6,645 nt of DNA from Bacillota bacterium (lineage in GTDB: Bacteria; Bacillota; Clostridia; Oscillospirales; Ruminococcaceae). Positions 4,669 through 6,645 of this stretch are shown here, piece after piece. Position numbers and translations under genes: made by a program. The stretch's first letter is position 1. Every line of letters starts with the position of its first letter. The stretch is from the NCBI GenBank assembly GCA_023451415.1, contig JAEXZK010000078.1, positions 1 to 6,645 on the forward strand. Reading direction: 5' to 3'. The notes beneath the pieces were generated by a model. It did not search any database and had not been told where the DNA came from. It saw only the letters and a list, made by a program, of their open reading frames with translations.

Positions 4669-6204
4669 GTGTCCCAAGAGGAGGCCGGCGAACCATGCGG
4701 CATCTTCCCGGGTGATGGCGCCGGTGAGGCACAGGAGGACGATGTAGACCAGGAGGGCCAGGGCGATCCTCAGGGCCAGGGAACCACCGCAGGCGGCGGG
4801 GGAGAGCCCCATGAGGACTGTCAGCGGGGGAAGGAACACCGCCGAGGCGGCCACGCACATCGCCGGGCGCAGGACATCCCCCCACAGGGTGACCCGCAGG
4901 CTGGAAATCCGCAGGAGCTTGCCCACGCTGAGGGCAAAATTGAGAACCTCAGTAAACCAGACGGTGAAAAGATACCCCCCAATGGCAAAGCGGGGCAGCA
5001 GGAGATAGACAAGGATGACGCTGCACAGGGAGTCGATGATATTGTAGCGCATGGAGGCCACCTGTTCCCCCAGGCCCTTGAGCATGCCGTCGGTGAGCAT
5101 ATCCATATACATGACGGGGATGAGCGGGGCAAAGATCCTCATATACTGCCCAGCCTCCAGGCTGTCATATATGATGAGGCCCAGCTCCCGGGAAAACCCC
5201 CACACCATGCCCGCCACCCCAAAGGAAAAAAGGATGCCCATGCTGAAGACCCGGCCCACCATATAGTCAACTCTGGCTTGTTTGCCGGCCACCTGGCTCC
5301 GGGTGAGCTCCGGCACCAGCAGCTCGGCAAGAGCTGTCAGGAGCGCGGATGGAAAGAGGAGGATGGGAAAGACCATCCCGTGGATGACCCCATAGGAGGA
5401 GAAGGCTCCCTGGGAGGAGGCGCCGGACTTCCGCAGCCCCCGGGGGATAAGAAGATTCTGGAGGGTGGTGAGGGCGGTGCGGGCATAGGCGGAAAAGGCC
5501 ACCGGCAGGGCCGTATGCAGGAGGCGGAAGGTCATCCGGCGGGGCGGCCGTCCGGGATGGCTGTACCGGCGGCGGTCTGTCAGATAGAGGCCCCACAGCA
5601 GCCCCAGGGAACAGACCTCCCCCACGGCGCTGCCTGCCGCCACGGCGGCGCAGGCATATTCCAGCCCCTTGGGCGCCAGCCAGAGGAAGATGGCCACCGT
5701 CACCCCGATGCGGATAAACTGCTCCAACGCTTGGGCCGTGGCGGATTTGAGCACCCGCTGGACGGCGGTAAAGTACCCGCCCAAAGCGGAGCCCATGGCC
5801 AGAAAGGGAAGCCCCAAAGCCAGCACCCGCAGGGAAAAGGCACAGCGCGGGTCGCCGATCCATTGCCCGGCAAAAAGGGAGGCCCCGCCCCAAAGAATGA
5901 CGGCGGCCCCGGATCCAAAAAGGGCGGAATACCAGAGACACCGGGCCATGGCGGCTTTGGCGCCCCGATGGCTGCCCAGGCCCAGCTCTTCGGCTACCAG
6001 GCGGGTAGCGGCAAAGCGTACCCCGGAGATGGCCAGGGTCACGGCCAGGGAATAGACGGACATGGTAAGCTGCCACAGGCCAATGCCTTCGGACCCGATC
6101 CGGGAGGTGAGGTAGACCTGAAAGGAGACCCCCACCGTCTGCATGAAGAAGGAGGCCGCGGTGAGCAGGAGGGTGTTGAACGCCAGTCTTTGCACTTGCC
6201 GCAC
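4642..6204 (-). CDS. SpoVB-like lipid-linked saccharide flippase (MOP/MATE superfamily)
   Basis: A 520-residue polytopic membrane protein with about 12-14 helices. The N-terminus (FNTLLLTAASFFMQTVGVSF, then YLTSRIGSEGIGLWQL and SGVRFAATRLVAEELG) and the C-terminal part (GLGEQVASMRYNIIDS, IGGYLFTVWFTEVLNF) match the polysaccharide-synthesis/stage V sporulation protein B type. Length fits SpoVB (about 518). Family members move lipid-linked glycans such as peptidoglycan precursors across the membrane, in SpoVB's case for the spore cortex; clostridial genomes carry several paralogues, so the substrate is inferred. The GTG at 6204-6202 is chosen because GGGGAGGG lies 6 nt upstream. The ATG at 6225 lacks a ribosome binding site and would sit almost at the predicted transcript start. 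The upstream glycosyltransferase gene is on the same strand but separated by a terminator. Confidence 0.88.
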   Translation of the reverse strand: MRQVQRLAFNTLLLTAASFFMQTVGVSFQVYLTSRIGSEGIGLWQLTMSVYSLAVTLAISGVRFAATRLVAEELGLGSHRGAKAAMARCLWYSALFGSGAAVILWGGASLFAGQWIGDPRCAFSLRVLALGLPFLAMGSALGGYFTAVQRVLKSATAQALEQFIRIGVTVAIFLWLAPKGLEYACAAVAAGSAVGEVCSLGLLWGLYLTDRRRYSHPGRPPRRMTFRLLHTALPVAFSAYARTALTTLQNLLIPRGLRKSGASSQGAFSSYGVIHGMVFPILLFPSALLTALAELLVPELTRSQVAGKQARVDYMVGRVFSMGILFSFGVAGMVWGFSRELGLIIYDSLEAGQYMRIFAPLIPVMYMDMLTDGMLKGLGEQVASMRYNIIDSLCSVILVYLLLPRFAIGGYLFTVWFTEVLNFALSVGKLLRISSLRVTLWGDVLRPAMCVAASAVFLPPLTVLMGLSPAACGGSLALRIALALLVYIVLLCLTGAITREDAAWFAGLLLGHKKSCPDHI

Positions 6205-6210
6205 ATCTGT

Positions 6211-6218
6211 CCCTCCCC
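6211..6218 (-). promoter_or_regulatory. Ribosome binding site that sets the flippase GTG start
   Basis: GGGGAGGG on the minus strand, followed by six bases (ACAGAT) and the GTG at 6204-6202. It lies inside the reading frame if the upstream ATG at 6225 were used, which argues against that ATG. Confidence 0.75.
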
Positions 6219-6233
6219 GTTCCATACTGCTAA

Positions 6234-6262
6234 AGTATATTGCGGGGGAAAAGCAAAAAGAC
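6234..6262 (-). promoter_or_regulatory. Probable promoter of the flippase gene
   Basis: TATACT (6239-6234 on the minus strand) is a near-perfect -10 box. The -35 position at 17 bp spacing (6262-6257) reads GTCTTT, a poor match that falls in the U-tract of the upstream terminator. Predicted transcription start is near 6227, giving a short leader that just contains the ribosome binding site. Confidence 0.5.
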
Positions 6263-6284
6263 GCCCCGACCAGGGACGTCTTTT
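6256..6284 (-). terminator. Intrinsic terminator of the glycosyltransferase gene
   Basis: AAAAGACG (6256-6263) pairs with CGTCTTTT (6277-6284). One C-A mismatch follows, then CCC (6265-6267) with GGG (6273-6275) around a GACCA loop. Read on the minus strand, the stem ends in CGTC and five T. It begins 16 nt after the glycosyltransferase stop, in the right place to end that transcript before the flippase. Confidence 0.85.
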
Positions 6285-6300
6285 GCGGCGGAAAGGCGGC

Positions 6301-6645
6301 TCAGCGCGCCGTCTGCTCAAACAACTGGGCGGGACGGATGGCCCTGGTATGCCGGATGGGTTCCCAGGTCTTTTGCCGGCGGAAGAGGCAGATGAAGTTG
6401 ATGGGAATCCAGCTCATAATAAAGACCCAGTAGAAAGCCATAGCGCCCAGCATGGGAAGAACAGGCTTCCTGGCTGCAGCCACCGAGGCGAAGGCTGTGG
6501 CAAAGGTGCAGAGAAAGGAACAGGAAAGGGAGAGAAAGAACTGATAGTAAAGCTGGGTCTGGGGGAAGAGGCCGTAGGGGATCTCCAGCAGGTGAAACAG
6601 TGCCCCCAGGGCCATGGGCAGCAGGCAGAGAAGCTGCATCAGGGG
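6301..6645 (-). CDS. Probable family 2 glycosyltransferase, membrane C-terminal part only
   Basis: The reading frame is open to the window edge (first visible codons CCC CTG ATG), so the start lies outside; the ATG at 6639 is probably internal. The visible 114 residues contain about three membrane helices (near the edge through GALFHLL, YYQFFLSLSCSFLCTFATAF, and VLPMLGAMAFYWVFIMSWIPINF). A short basic cytoplasmic tail with KTWEPIRHTRAI follows. This helix pattern ending in a W-x-P-I-x-H-T-R element is what I recall at the C-terminus of processive, membrane-bound family 2 glycosyltransferases of Firmicutes. The catalytic GT-A domain would lie beyond the window, so the sugar and product are unknown and the call needs the missing part. 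Its own terminator follows the stop. Confidence 0.6.
   Translation of the reverse strand, partial: PLMQLLCLLPMALGALFHLLEIPYGLFPQTQLYYQFFLSLSCSFLCTFATAFASVAAARKPVLPMLGAMAFYWVFIMSWIPINFICLFRRQKTWEPIRHTRAIRPAQLFEQTAR

Noticed and set aside
5267..6076. Minus-strand 269-codon frame inside the flippase gene
   Set aside because: It is a shifted frame of the flippase, Pro/Arg/Gly-rich, without membrane helices.
1..6645. CRISPR arrays, insertion sequences, tRNA or rRNA genes, toxin or defence genes
   Set aside because: No spaced direct repeats, transposase motifs, tRNA-like cloverleaf or rRNA sequence was seen, and gene content is ordinary chromosomal envelope and metal functions.

Overview
The window looks like a chromosomal segment of a fairly GC-rich, Gram-positive anaerobe of the class Clostridia. 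A gut Oscillospiraceae-type organism (Flavonifractor or Lawsonibacter relatives) is my best guess. This is inferred from strong GGAGG-type ribosome binding sites, frequent TTG and GTG starts, a SpoVB-type flippase, a DUF5685 protein next to a J-domain protein with a cysteine-rich tail, and the general codon style. No mobile element, CRISPR array, rRNA or tRNA is visible.

Layout. On the minus strand, positions 1-49 hold the first 16 codons of mntP (manganese efflux pump), cut by the window edge. It has a very good promoter (172-200) and a structured leader of about 115 nt. Diverging from it on the plus strand is a five-gene cluster: a DUF5685 protein (353-1240), a J-domain/TPR-like protein with a nine-cysteine tail (1309-1926), a small multi-pass membrane protein (1971-2522), a cardiolipin synthase (2602-4146) and a 150-residue protein of unknown function with an FHD motif (4158-4610). 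Hairpins lie in three of the four gaps, and those at 1925-1950 and 2541-2568 look like partial terminators, so the cluster may be expressed in steps. It ends at a strong bidirectional terminator (4624-4668).

Converging from the right on the minus strand is a SpoVB-like MOP-family lipid-linked saccharide flippase (4642-6204). Its last codons and stop lie inside that shared terminator. Upstream of it, also on the minus strand, is the C-terminal end of a probable membrane glycosyltransferase of family 2 (6301-6645, cut by the window edge). A terminator and the flippase's own probable promoter separate the two.

How the genes fit together. Most of the recognisable products act at the cell envelope: metal export, cardiolipin synthesis, a saccharide flippase and a glycosyltransferase. 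The least understood part is the DUF5685, J-protein and membrane-protein set. DUF5685 carries two Asp-rich helices that recall all-alpha isoprenoid synthases, and the J-protein has a metal-site-like cysteine tail. I see no defence or mobile system. The points most worth checking are this trio, the mntP leader, and the terminator that is partly coding.
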